Source of the DNA: Xiphophorus maculatus
Lineage: Eukaryota > Chordata > Actinopteri > Cyprinodontiformes > Poeciliidae
NCBI RefSeq assembly: GCF_002775205.1
Contig: NC_036456.1
Coordinates: forward strand, 25,951,850-26,015,849
Length of the DNA stretch: 64,000 nt
Direction of reading: 5' to 3'
Part shown: positions 21,701 through 30,900 of the stretch, one piece after another
Layout: each line of letters starts with the position of its first letter
How positions within the stretch are numbered: the first letter of the stretch is position 1
Notes under the pieces: generated by a model
The model's database searches: none
Told to the model about the DNA's origin: nothing
Seen by the model: only the letters and a program-made list of their open reading frames with translations
Made by a program: the position numbers and the translations under genes

Positions 21701-22855
21701 TTGTCCACGTTTCAGCTCAGTCTGAACCTCAGGGATCTTCTTCTCTGGATGTTTCTTATACTGCCCAGCAACCGTTGTTTCTTTTATCTGAGTTTTGCTT
21801 TCCTTGCTGTTGGAACTCTTCTGTTCTGCTTTATCAGGTTTGGAGGATTTAGATGTGGACTCTGGTTGCTTTGGAGGAAGAGGTTTGCAGGGTTTAGGCT
21901 CGTCAGGTTTCTGTTTGGATGAAACTATGGCGCATGAAGAATCATTTTTAAAAGATGACTCCTTAAATTTAGTCTGCATCACTGACTTATCCTGTCCTTG
22001 CTGTCCACACTTCAGCTCAGTCTGAACCTCCGGGTTCTTCTTCTCTGGACTTTTCTTATTCTGTCCAGCAACCGTTGTTTCTTTTATTCGAGTTTTGCTT
22101 TCCTTCCTGTTGGAACTCTTCTGTTCTGCTTTACTAGGTTTGGATGTGGAATCTGGTTGCTTTGGAGAAAGAGGTTTGTAGAGTTTAGTCTCATCAGGTT
22201 TATGTTTGGGTGAAACCATTTTATTTTGCTCACTAATCTCAGACTCTCTGCTTTTGCCCTTTAACACACATCTTTGCAGCCGGTCCTCACTGGGTTTGTG
22301 AGTTTCCACCAGTGACTTACCTCTACTGTTATCTGTGCTATCTTTTTCAGTCTCCTTTTTAGCAACGCTACTTCCAAAATCACCGCAATCAATAACTTTA
22401 TTTGACTTTATGGGAGTTTTATGCAAGTCACTCTTTAGACCAATAGTGGGCTGCGATTCAGAGGATTTCTCTGCAGCTCTTTCCTTCTTCTTAATGGAAA
22501 TCTGCATCAGGATGTATTTCAGGTTTTCAGGGGTGATCTGATCCTCAGAGTAAGCATTGAGCTCTCCCAAGTCGTCCTTGTCGAGTCCAAACCTGCTGAG
22601 GATCTCGGTAGCTGATTCTGTTGTGTACTTGGGTTGATCCGATCTGCCTGGTTCTGGAGATTTAGCAGCACCTGAACCTGGAGGATGTTTCCTGTTGTCT
22701 ACACCTTCACCAGAAACACTTCTGCTTCTGTCTGTGCAGCCAGAAGATGGGTTATTGTGATCTTTTTCGGTCTGTTTGCATATTGAAAGCCAGGCCAAGG
22801 ATGTAGTGTCCCTGTGAGTATCATTGTAGCCACGTCCCTGTGGAATTGAAGACAT
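9711..22855 (-). CDS. ZNF638-like protein with two matrin zinc fingers, RS region and AT-hook array (gene B)
   Basis: Exons (minus strand): 21278-22855 (ATG, 526 codons), 20831-20883, 19250-19285, 18363-19166, 18069-18280, 17191-17345, 16116-16173, six AT-hook/acidic exon pairs between 15606 and 10830, 10053-10133, 9851-9972, 9711-9779 (stop). Every junction except the 3' ends of some acidic exons is fixed by GT-AG sites and matching phase; with the common donor the sum is 4812 nt, about 1603 residues. Order of parts: N-terminal [15 protein letters not shown] region; [13 protein letters not shown] repeats; finger 1 (CSIC...HMKTTEH); RS-rich exon; ETLVKKLLQ and [16 protein letters not shown] helices; AT-hooks; finger 2 (CSLC...HCCSRNH); basic tail ending KRKTRSSR, close to ZNF638's RSSR end. 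No RRM was found, unlike human ZNF638. A nuclear nucleic-acid-binding role is inferred. Confidence 0.85.
9851..10133 (-). CDS. Gene B exons for the C-terminal matrin zinc finger
   Basis: Exon 10053-10133 (81 nt, phase 1-1) reads [20 protein letters not shown], a basic patch and a DFILPP segment comparable to the DFLVPK before the last finger of ZNF638. Exon 9851-9972 (122 nt, phase 1 to 0) reads [20 protein letters not shown] and then [14 protein letters not shown], giving C-x2-C-x13-H-x5-H. Known ZNF638 proteins end in this type of finger. Confidence 0.85.
10695..10800. mobile_element. Fragment of the same MITE family as 24045-24630
   Basis: Starts gctttaaaactacagtatgtaacttttata, matching the end of the 24 kb copy, and stops at the last AT-hook pair. 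Confidence 0.5.
10830..11237 (-). CDS. Gene B AT-hook pair 1 (last in the transcript)
   Basis: Exon a 11115-11237 (123 nt) has a canonical hook, [15 protein letters not shown]. Exon b 10830-11033 (204 nt) runs from [11 protein letters not shown] to a strongly acidic tail, [12 protein letters not shown], with a gtttgg donor in phase 1 that fits the next exon at 10133. Confidence 0.75.
11847..12204 (-). CDS. Gene B AT-hook pair 2
   Basis: Exon a 12109-12204 (96 nt) shares the RGRS hook variant with pair 3. Exon b 11847-12026 (180 nt) has a longer acidic tail ([17 protein letters not shown], then EETIPL) and a gttggt donor in phase 1. Confidence 0.75.
12020..13910. repeat. Recent tandem duplication of about 945 bp in the AT-hook array
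   Basis: Exon and intron sequence of 12020-12965 is repeated almost base for base at about 12966-13910: for example ctgcgggaaaataaaacatt at about 12609 and 13553, and gttagctagctatctagcta at about 12511 and 13456. Similarity covers introns as well as exons, so the event is younger than the rest of the array. Confidence 0.85.
12794..13151 (-). CDS. Gene B AT-hook pair 3
   Basis: Exon a 13056-13151 (96 nt) starts later than in pairs 1 and 4-6 because its acceptor is ctgcag just before GCAAGTGATCTGG. Its hook is altered: [15 protein letters not shown] (RGRS). Exon b 12794-12973 (180 nt) or 12827-12973 (147 nt). Confidence 0.7.
13741..14122 (-). CDS. Gene B AT-hook pair 4
   Basis: Exon a 14000-14122 (123 nt) has an intact hook core, [15 protein letters not shown]. 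Exon b 13741-13920 (180 nt) or 13774-13920 (147 nt) is acidic: [20 protein letters not shown]. All ends are phase 1. Exon b is nearly identical to that of pair 3. Confidence 0.75.
14499..14881 (-). CDS. Gene B AT-hook pair 5
   Basis: Exon a 14759-14881 (123 nt, phase 1-1) reads [16 protein letters not shown] and then [15 protein letters not shown], where the hook core is GGRP rather than RGRP. Exon b starts at 14675 ([11 protein letters not shown]) and ends at 14499 or, with the gtccag donor, 14532; both are phase 1. Confidence 0.75.
15265..15606 (-). CDS. Gene B AT-hook pair 6 (first in the transcript)
   Basis: Exon a is 15493-15606 (114 nt, phase 1-1) with a canonical AT-hook, [15 protein letters not shown]. 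An 81-nt intron follows, then exon b from 15411, acidic, [10 protein letters not shown] onward. With the gtccag donor b ends at 15265 in phase 1. If the downstream donor usable in pairs 3-5 is used instead, a 2-bp deletion (cagcct for cagaacct) shifts the frame here. Confidence 0.7.
16116..16173 (-). CDS. Gene B small linker exon before the AT-hook array
   Basis: 58 nt (or 55 nt with the alternative in-frame tandem acceptor cagcag), phase 0 to 1, reading [19 protein letters not shown]. Its phase-1 end fits the first AT-hook exon at 15606. Donor is gttggt. Confidence 0.65.
17191..17345 (-). CDS. Gene [17 protein letters not shown] exon
   Basis: 155 nt between a tctttctag acceptor and a gttttatt donor, phase 1 to 0. 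It encodes a predicted helical stretch ([20 protein letters not shown]) and a Ser/Pro-rich tail. I do not recognise a named domain. Confidence 0.75.
17475..17995. mobile_element. MITE with long inverted repeats, copy in gene B intron
   Basis: Ends resemble aaactgaagtacgtaac and the reversed form at 17970-17990. Internal arms aaccaatcagagccagg near 17610 and ctggctctgattggttg near 17815 are inverted copies. A better preserved member is at 24045-24630 and a fragment lies at 10695-10800. Confidence 0.7.
18069..18280 (-). CDS. Gene B exon after the RS region
   Basis: 212 nt, acceptor ctgtttag and donor gttaga, phase 2 to 1. It reads [12 protein letters not shown], then a Ser/Pro-rich stretch, and ends [16 protein letters not shown]. 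The matching exon in gene A ends NLLQKSG at the same phase; human ZNF638 has a comparable ALEDVVQRSG. Confidence 0.8.
18363..19166 (-). CDS. Gene B RS-rich exon
   Basis: 804 nt, phase 2 to 2. It encodes about 268 residues dominated by Arg and Ser (for example [13 protein letters not shown] and [11 protein letters not shown]), ending [14 protein letters not shown]638 has an RS region at this position; RS domains usually mediate contacts among splicing factors in nuclear speckles. Most of the exon is the 78-bp minisatellite described separately. Confidence 0.85.
18501..19124 (-). repeat. 78-bp coding minisatellite, eight copies, encoding RS repeats
   Basis: The block cgagaactggagcctcttct starts at 18501, 18579, 18657, 18735, 18813, 18891, 18969 and 19047, exactly 78 bp apart. 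Each unit encodes 26 residues. The units fall into subgroups (gacgccggcc against gtgtgcggcc), suggesting stepwise duplication. Copy-number changes preserve frame. Confidence 0.95.
19250..19285 (-). CDS. Gene B short exon after zinc finger 1
   Basis: 36 nt, acceptor cttcgtag and donor gtaaaa, phase 2 to 2. It reads [11 protein letters not shown], equivalent to YPDWNPEILP that follows the first finger in human ZNF638 and to the YPEW and YPHW exons of gene A. Confidence 0.8.
19540..20345. repeat. Interspersed repeat, copy 1 (second copy at 37490-38100)
   Basis: Shares long blocks with 37490-38100, including the cactttaaatc..agta..aactgctg stretch, the ggtaagtcaa.aacaaaacac block and the ggttgctaggtaacgg block. 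No coding frame. Class not identified; both copies are in noncoding DNA. Confidence 0.7.
20831..20883 (-). CDS. Gene B second half of zinc finger 1
   Basis: 53 nt between a taacag acceptor and a gtaagg donor, phase 0 in and phase 2 out. It reads [17 protein letters not shown], giving the two His ligands (H-x5-H) that pair with CSIC in the previous exon. It is nine bases shorter than the matching exons in genes A and D (62 nt), losing three residues after the finger. Confidence 0.85.
20945..21265. mobile_element. Hairpin MITE next to gene B splice donor
   Basis: Two arms of about 100 bp are inverted copies around a short centre (ttggcagattatttcactt near 21045 against aagtgaaataatctgccaa near 21080). 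The right end reads gttttgtgtttttgcagtg, a common end of a fish MITE family. The left end is truncated. The right end stops about 12 bp from the donor of gene B's first coding exon. Confidence 0.7.
21278..22855 (-). CDS. Gene B first coding exon: N-terminal domain and first half of zinc finger 1
   Basis: The ATG context is AACAATGTCTTC and the acceptor of this exon is near 22910, giving a short 5' UTR. It encodes [20 protein letters not shown] (about residues 79-98), then SNKVIDCG, a degenerate form of the VIDYG motif. A Lys/Ser/Pro-rich region follows, with ~100-residue repeats, and then [16 protein letters not shown], where a gtgagt donor interrupts the finger in phase 0. Confidence 0.85.
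21351..22220 (-). repeat. 300-bp coding tandem repeat in gene B, about three copies
   Basis: The block accgttgtttctttta recurs at 21471, 21771 and 22071, exactly 300 bp apart. Each unit encodes about 100 residues including [13 protein letters not shown] and KETTVAGQ. Part of the copy nearest the donor is about 30 bp shorter, so other landmarks are spaced about 267 bp there. Because units are multiples of three, copy changes keep the frame. Confidence 0.85.
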
Positions 22856-23068
22856 TGTTCCAGCTGTGTTTGAGGAAGATGACTCTCAGTGGAGGTGAAG
22901 ATTAGTGACCTAAAAGATGACGCAGAACATATTTAGGCAGTACCTCAGAGGAATATTTAGTAGTAAACATGAAGCTCATTCAAACTTGTAGCAGCCATTC
23001 TATTTTAATGTCTATTTGTATCGAATGAAAGTTACATTCTCGATCAAAAAAATATATATTTCACTTAC

Positions 23069-23240
23069 TTTCAACAACCGAAGCCAGTCGTACTGAGTCG
23101 CTGGCTTCATTTAGTCACATTTAGCCAGTAAACGTTTTTTAAAAAATTACAATTTAAGAGGCTATTCTCCGGTTTCCACTTCCGTCAAGCTAGCTAGCAA
23201 ACGCGACCGTTGGTCACAAGAGAGACGTCATGACGCAACG
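23069..23240 (-). promoter_or_regulatory. Untranslated first exon and promoter of gene B
   Basis: A strong donor, TTGAAA|gtaagtg, ends an untranslated exon at 23069; the next acceptor (ttttag) is at 22910, 55 bp before the ATG. Upstream sequence is CpG-richer than its surroundings (cgcgaccg, gacgtcatgacgcaacg), including a CRE-like tgacgtca variant. The transcription start is not defined. Confidence 0.55.
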
Positions 23241-24044
23241 TTCCAAACAGTGTGCGTGACCGGAAAATAAGCTCGCGCGGAATCCTGAGAGAATCCCGTT
23301 ATTTTCTTGAACGAACCTGGTACTGTACTTCTTTGATTCATTCTAACGACGAGACACCGCCACCTGCTGTCGTGAGGATAGATTATACCACCAAAAAAAG
23401 CTTGTTTATTCATATTAACGCAGTGTTTTAACACTTTTTATTTATTTATTCAAACTCAGTCAATAATCAATACTTTATTGATTGCAAAGGAAAATGTAAT
23501 CTCAAAGCGGAAAAAGTTTAAAACAAAACAAATGGTGGCGGAGCACTTATCAACGAAGCTATTTTGGTGGTGTCAAAAAAGACAATAGCAAGTTATAAGT
23601 TAAAATTAGTTTGCACTTCTTCCCTCATTGGAAAATCTTACCCAAGGTAGAGCACAAACACTTCAAATATTTTATTGTTATAGAAAAACTGTGGCTATAG
23701 TTGAGAATTGATAAATAAAAACAGCCAAATTACATTTTTCCCATGGCCAAAAAGACCTTATTTCTGTTACGTAACTTTTAAACATCTGAATCAGCATTAT
23801 TGGCCAAGTTTGGGCATTAAAACAAGGAAATTGACTCGTTCCACTTTGCTCTCATTGTTCAGACATTTTTGCCCCATCCTACCTCTCTGAGCTGCTCCAC
23901 CCTTATGAACCCTCTTACCTGCTCCAGTCAGCTGGTGCTTAATGCCACTTGATGCATGTTTGGCACATACAGAGGACCCCATGGTGAGCTGTTTGTCGAC
24001 ATCTAGGAGTCTGAGTTACGCCCAAGTATTACATAAACAGACTT
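23241..24044. other. Intergenic DNA between genes A and B
   Basis: AT-rich; no supported gene or structured element seen. Confidence 0.5.
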
Positions 24045-24630
24045 AAAGTTGCAGTATGTAACTTTTACTTAAAAAAATTCTTTGTTAATACTATCAACAT
24101 GTTTTGACGGCATGGTACAGATAATCTGAACAGAATCAATCTCCTCCACTTCCTCCTTGAGCTATATTTGCAGTCTGCAAAAATCTAACAATCCTGGTCA
24201 AAAACAACCAATCAGAGCAAGAAGGAGCGTCTTATCGCTGTCAATTAACTTTGAGTACGTGCTGCTAAACGTTCTAATGACTGAGAAACAACTTACCATT
24301 ACAGAAAATCCCTTTATCCACCATCATGGGTGGCCATGCTACCTAGTCTTAGCATTGTGGCAGGCTGTAGCGTAGCAGAGAGGAGGAGGTTGTGAGCAGC
24401 ATGTATACAAGGGTGACTGGCAGAACTAAGACTCTCTTCCTGGCTCTGATTGGTTGTTTCTGACCGAGAGCAGCAAATGTTTTCAGATGACAGCAGGTCT
24501 ATAGTGAGAAGGCAGAGGAGCTTTATTTTTTTCACATATTACTTGTTTATTGTACTGTCACAACAGTTTCAACAAATATGTAAAAATATATTTTTTTATT
24601 TTTATAAAAGTTACATACTGCAGCTTTAAT
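24045..24630. mobile_element. MITE with long terminal inverted repeats, TTAA-flanked
   Basis: Left end ttaaagttgcagtatgtaac and right end gttacatactgcagctttaa are inverted copies. Inside, caaccaatcagagc near 24208 pairs with gctctgattggttg near 24450. TTAA at both outer edges could be a target duplication. Related copies are at 17475 and 10695. No transposase. Confidence 0.75.
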
Positions 24631-24926
24631 GGAGGAATGTTATTGAAAAAGCTTCTTAAAAAGACGGAGGCCCAATTTCAAGGTGTTAAATTACAAAGTC
24701 GAATTTCTTTTAAGTAATATTTGACATATAATTTTTATAACTGAAGGTAACATAATTACTTGATTGTGCTGTAAAATGACACTAAGTGGATGGATAACAC
24801 ATATTAGCCCTTTAATAATATAATTTCTCATGTTTTTCATTTGTTCAGAGCAGTTTATTGTTGCTTCAGTAGTGAATAATCTCTAGGGAGGATCAAGGTG
24901 AGACCAGAATCCTTTCACACATATAT

Positions 24927-24932
24927 TTTATT
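24927..24932 (-). terminator. Polyadenylation signal candidate for gene A
   Basis: AATAAA on the minus strand about 35 bp past the stop of the possible last exon. No downstream element was tested. Confidence 0.35.
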
Positions 24933-24966
24933 AAACTCTTTGTTATAAAACACAAAAATAACTGTA

Positions 24967-27900
24967 TTAATCCTTCCCCTCAACACCGATCCAACACAGA
25001 TTTGCCAGCATTGTTCTTCTTCCTTTTAATATGGGGCTTCGTGTCCAGCTCCTTTGCTTGCTCCAGCTTGGCGTCACTGCAGGATGGTGAAGAGTATGTC
25101 GAACAAATCCTGTCAAGTGCCGCTTTCAAAAAAGATTTTATGCAAAAAGGACAAAGAAAAACAAAGAAACAGAGTCACAATTCTGATTTTCACAAACCTC
25201 ATCCTTCTGTTCCACTTCAACCAATTAAAATTCAAGCAATTATCTTTTTTATTGTGGGCAACTGCCCACATCAAAAACTGCCACTGTATGTCTGTTTTCA
25301 AAAAATGTATAAGAAAATGTTTTGTTGTCTAAAGCCCAGCATGACTTAAGATTCTCATTTTTCCAGGTTTTTATATTCAGGAAGCTATCAAGGAAGCCAT
25401 TTTGTTTTAAACGTTAATTTAGAAATGTCTATTAATTTCTTATGAACCTTTTGCCATGAGGAGACTTGGCCTCATCCAGCCGAGTGACCGGTGTAATTTG
25501 TGCAAGAAAAATTTTGAGCTCGTTCACATAGATGTGCAGATGCATTATCAGCACAAGAAACCTGAAAAGGCTCAACTTTTGTTTCTGTCGCAGGAAACTT
25601 TCACGTTTTACTGTCGTTCGTCGCTTCCCATGTGACCCAAGTAACACTCTGCCAGTGAGAGGCTTTTAGGTCAAAAGAGGCAAACTACTTATATATAATC
25701 AGATTTACTTGAATAATTTTGGGGAAAAAATACTTTTAGGAGTATTTTTACTAAATTGTACTTTTTACTTATGATGTATTACTTACTTTTCTTGAGTAAA
25801 ACTGCTGGATTTTTCTACCCACTGAAGGAAAAACAAACATGATTTAACCAAAAATTAACCAGCCACAGACACACACACCTGCAGATTTTGTTAAAATATC
25901 ATGTTCTGTAATGAAAAAAATGAAAATAGATTTGGAAAAATGTTTCTTTTGTCTGATTTTGTTATTTCATAATTATGGTATTTATATTAATTAACTTTAC
26001 GTTTTGATCCGTCTGATGTTGTAATTTTTAAATATGAAATTGATAATCTGATCAGTTACTCAGCACTTGAGTAGACTTTTTACCAAATACTTTAATACTC
26101 TTATTTGAATAATTTCATTGATGGGTACTTTTTACTTTTACTTGAGTAAAAATATATTGAAGTTGTGCTGCTTCAACATATTTTAATTTTTTAGCTACTC
26201 TACCCACCATTGAAGATAGGTAGAGTGATTAATCTGCATTACGTAATATTAACGAATTAAACTTTTCAGGCGTGTTAACGTTGACAACCTTACAAATAAA
26301 ACATATTTTCTTTGCTCTGCTGGTAAAATACCTGATTTTTGTAGTAGATTCCTTCCCCATGATTTCTCACAACGAGGACCTGAACTCTCTTTGGACAATC
26401 GGCTCTTGTGATCTAGCTTCTGTTTCTCGTTGCTCCGTCTGGGTGATGAAGACATTTTCCCGTCTTTCCTCCCGGAGGACGACCGTCTGTCATGACTCCC
26501 TGAATGTGAGCGACAGGGAAGGGAGGACGGCTTTTTGAGACGTGGAGACCAAGAAGGAGATGGAGACCTAACAGAGAAGCAGAATGTGGCTCAGGCGGAT
26601 TTATTGATAATAAATTGTTTCTGCTTTACTTTCTCCTGACAAACCTGCGGGTGTATCTACGGTTATAAGGTGATCTGGACCGAGAGCAGGACGGAGACCG
26701 AGACCAGGAGCGGGACTGGGAGCGGGACGGAGACCGAGACCAGGAGCGGGACCGAGAGCGGGACCGAGAGCGAGAGCGAGAGCTGCTCCTTCGACCCAAT
26801 GAGCCGTAATACTGATGGAGGTTACTGTCGATGGAACTGAATGTCGATGGACTTTCAGCTTCAGCACTAAAATTATGATAATGATGATTTAAAACAAAAC
26901 TGGAAATTCAAAGGATTCAAGGTTTACTTCTTGTTTAAAATAGAGTGATTTTACCTGAGGATTGGTAGAACATCCCCATCCCAATGTGGATATCTGTGGA
27001 ACAAGGAGAAGAAAAAAAAATCAAAAGTTCTTCTCCTTTCCTAACAATGTTCGTTGGACCCATGAGTCACTAGATGAGACAGCTAAGATGCTTTAGCTTA
27101 GCATAAACAGCTTTTACCTATGTAAAAGGATTTGGGCCACTAAATCCTCCTGCTGTCTTTTTGTCCTGTTCGCGGTCTGGCACGTGATCAATTTTACGAG
27201 TTTTTGTGTGTGTGTGTGATTTTGGGAACTGACGGTCTGACGGAAACCCCAGACCGTCAATTCCCCCCCTCTGCTGCCAACCGTGACGTCTACCGCGCTC
27301 CTCTTTAAATTTGAAGATCCCATGTTAATCTGAAACATGTCTACTTTCATCAGACTTTCATCTGAGAATTCTGACTTTTCTCTGACAATTTTGGCTTTAA
27401 TTTGAAAATTCTGACTGCAATCTCAGAATTCTGACTTTAATTTTAGAATTTCAACATTAATTTAATTTTAATTTGACAATTCTGAGTTTAATAAAAAAGA
27501 TTCCAACAGTCTGAGATTTCTGACTTTTCTTTACAAATTCTGCCTAATATAAAAATTCTTACTTTTCTGTGATACTTTTGAATATAATTTGAGACTTTTG
27601 ACTTTAATCCCAGAATTATTTACTTTAATCTTGCCAATTCAGAAAATATAAATAAGTGTGGTAATCTTATATATCCTAAAACAGAAACTTTTAATTATTA
27701 ATGTCAAACAGTGAGAAAAACTATTTTTGTGCTTTTTTATATATTAAGTATCTGAGTTCAACCGTTGATTTGGTTTGAAACACCTGAAATGTATTCGTCA
27801 TCTTGCATGAAGAAATGAAGCACAGTAAAACTACAGATATTTTTATTTATTAATTTTAAAAAAAGAGTTTAGGAGAGGACCTACTGTGTCCGGAGGATTG

Positions 27901-30900
27901 TGCAGCTCTCCAGGTGAAAGCTGGAGTTCTGGTGTGACAGCCAGTCCTGGGAGCCAGAACAACAGCATATTTACAAATATTCAACCTAAATCAAAATCAG
28001 TAATCTCTGACACTATTTAAACAGTGTGAGATTTTAATACTAGAGTGCTTTAGATATTAAAGTATTCACACTCCTTGTCGGTTTTCTATGTTTTGTCACA
28101 TTCCAGCCACAAACCTCAAATTGAACGTGGCTTTATTTAATATACAAACACAAAGATGAGACAGCTAAGATGATCTTAGCACAGTATACTTGTATACTGT
28201 GGGTATGTATACTTTATAAATGTTTATCTATTTGTTCAACCTCTCTGTACACACAAACGAATGTCCTAGCACCATGTTTAATTCCCAACAGGAAGCCGTT
28301 GTTGTTTTGGCTAGTAGAGTTTTTAATCTTTTCCCTACACTGCCCCCTATGGGTGTGGCATGTTTAAAACAATGCCCAGTAGTGTAATTCAGGGGGTTCA
28401 AGTGGATGATTTATTTTTGGAACGTTTTTTGCCGTATCGCTATGGTGCTGGCCGCCATCTTGTCTTCTGTGTTGTTTCGTGTTGCTAGGATACAAACAGC
28501 CGTTGCCGTTCTCAGCTCTCGTTGCTTGTTCAATAAAAAACTCAGCAATACATGTATCAGACGAAGCTAACGTTCGCTCACCTCCATGTGGAAGCACTTC
28601 TTGTTACAGATGGAGCAGGTGTGTGGGAACCTTGTCGGCGTGACTGCTATATAGTCTTTAATCATGGCGAGTGTTGGCAGATGGTTGGAAATTAAGGTCT
28701 TAACAGGCGGTACTTTGATCGGAGACAGTTTTGCATATGAAACGGCACACGGTAAAGCTTTCCTAGTTTTACATGTTGCTTTAATGTTATGCTTCAGTTT
28801 AGCTTTCTTCTTCAAGACTTGCACTCTTTTTTCTTGACCTTTAACCTTTGAACTGCAGGGTTTTTTGGATTTGGACATCAGCTTCAGAGCAGATTGAGGA
28901 ATAACTGTTTTAGAATTGAGCAGCTGGGTGTATTTCTGTGTTGGTTTGTCGCATTTTTCCAGTGGTGACTCTTTCCTACCAGTGGGACTTGGATCATCCT
29001 CAGTGGTCATTTCTATTGTGTCGCTAACAGTACCATAATTAGCAGAACGTCCGTAGTCAATCACTTTCACTGGCTTTAGAGGACCAGGATGCGTTTTATC
29101 CGGACCTCCAGGTTTGTCGTTTTTGGGTTCGGGAGGGTTTTCTGCAGCTCGTTTCTTCTTCTGCAGGAAAATCTCACGTAAAACCAGATGTAGATTTTCA
29201 GAAGTCAGCTGATCCTCGGGGTATGACTCTAGTTCTTTCAGGTCCTCTTTGTCCAGTCCAAACATGTTTAGGACTTCGGCAGCTGATTCTGGAGTATACC
29301 TGGCAGAAGTTTCTGGTTCTGGATCAGCTTCCCCCCCCACAGACGGGTCAGTTCTGGATCGATGTTCTCTTTTAACCCCAGAGGAGCTGACCATGCTGGA
29401 CCTGCGGCGTTTTCCCGTCGGTCTTTGATTAGACCCTGGACTGCGGGAGCGAGATCGTGATCTCCGACTCTGGTGATCCCGCAGGTTGTTGGATTCCTTG
29501 TTGCGACCATCAGCTTTCACTTTTTGCTGTTTCAAACTCTTAGAATCTTTTTCTTTATTTCTTTCACCAATAAAAACAAAAAGGAAAGAGAAATGAGGAT
29601 CAGATCAGTAAAAACTGCAGTCTGCTGTTGATTGCTTTTGTCTCGGATGCAGAAGTTTACCTGGGAAGTGGTTGGATCTTAGCGACCCACTCAGGATATC
29701 TGTGGAACCAAAAATACTAATTTAGCACAAGGAAGAAGAACCATAAAGAACACATTACAAAACAATTCAACTCCTAAATCTAAAAGTACAACTGTCTACA
29801 AAAAAAATTAACCAGTTGGATGTTTTACCATTTTTATTACTTTAAAAATTATAATCAATAAAATGTGGATTTTTTAACCAAAAATAGGGTTCATACTATT
29901 GATGAAACTTATAAATTAAGAGTTAAATGAATTAATCTAAAGTTGATTAAGCTTATAAATTGACTAACGATTAATTGATAAGCAGTCATTTTGTTAAAAA
30001 CTCTAAGTTTCTCTTGTCTTTCATAACAAAGGGTTAAATTTTTCATAATATGCTGAAGATATTGTTGAAATTTATTTATGTTTCTTATAAATACATCTGA
30101 ACTTGTTTCAAAACAAGAAACATAAAAATATTTTAACATTTTCTTGAATGAGCGCCGTATTCTCTTCGGTAACAATACACTATCAGTCATTTTGAATTGA
30201 ACTGAAAACCTAGGGAGCTTATCGAGTGTTTATATTTCCAAACAAAACCGCATAAAGTGCATTTTGCTCCGTTTGGATAGTTTCTCTCTCCGCCATCTTT
30301 GTTTCTGTATCAACGGCTGACCGGAGGCGCCCTCTGCTGGATGGCGGCCAAACTACAACACTAAAAGAAGGTCGACTGGGGCTAGTTTTAATTTAATAAA
30401 TCATTAATCGACAATTAATCGTTTGTAGATTTTTCTTACAGTTTATATTCAACAGCAGGGATAAGGTAAACTAAAATATAACAAAATTTAATATTTTGAA
30501 TTATCATTAAATAATTGAGCCATTAGGGAAAATAAATATTCATTACATTGAAACAATCCAAACAAATTGTGTTAAGGTAAATGACTGATATATAATATTC
30601 AGCTTTTGCATCACAAAGCTGGAACAAACTTTCAGAAAACAGCAAAACAGCTGAAACACTGAGCTCCTTTAAATCTAGACTAAAACTACCTCGTTGCTGA
30701 ATTGTGCCAATCAAATAAACTCGACTGATTGATACAAATAAAATTACAAAAAAAAATTCTGGCTTTTAGCAAATAAAAATAATGTTGGTAATCCTAGCTT
30801 TGCTAAAAATGTTGCTTCTCTTGTTTTAGAGAAGCAACATTTTTCTAAAACGAGAAGTTTATTCTTATGTAACTTCACACAGTAAGAAAAAATATGTTTG

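Noticed and set aside
21360..22541. Several plus-strand frames opposite the gene B first coding exon
   Set aside because: Cys/Leu-rich antisense of Lys/Ser-rich coding repeats; they repeat at 300 bp only because the coding strand does.
25076..25160. Minus-strand CPFCIKSF reading suggesting a C-terminal zinc finger for gene A
   Set aside because: The His ligands are absent and the sequence is a pyrimidine-rich tract better read as the end of an intron.
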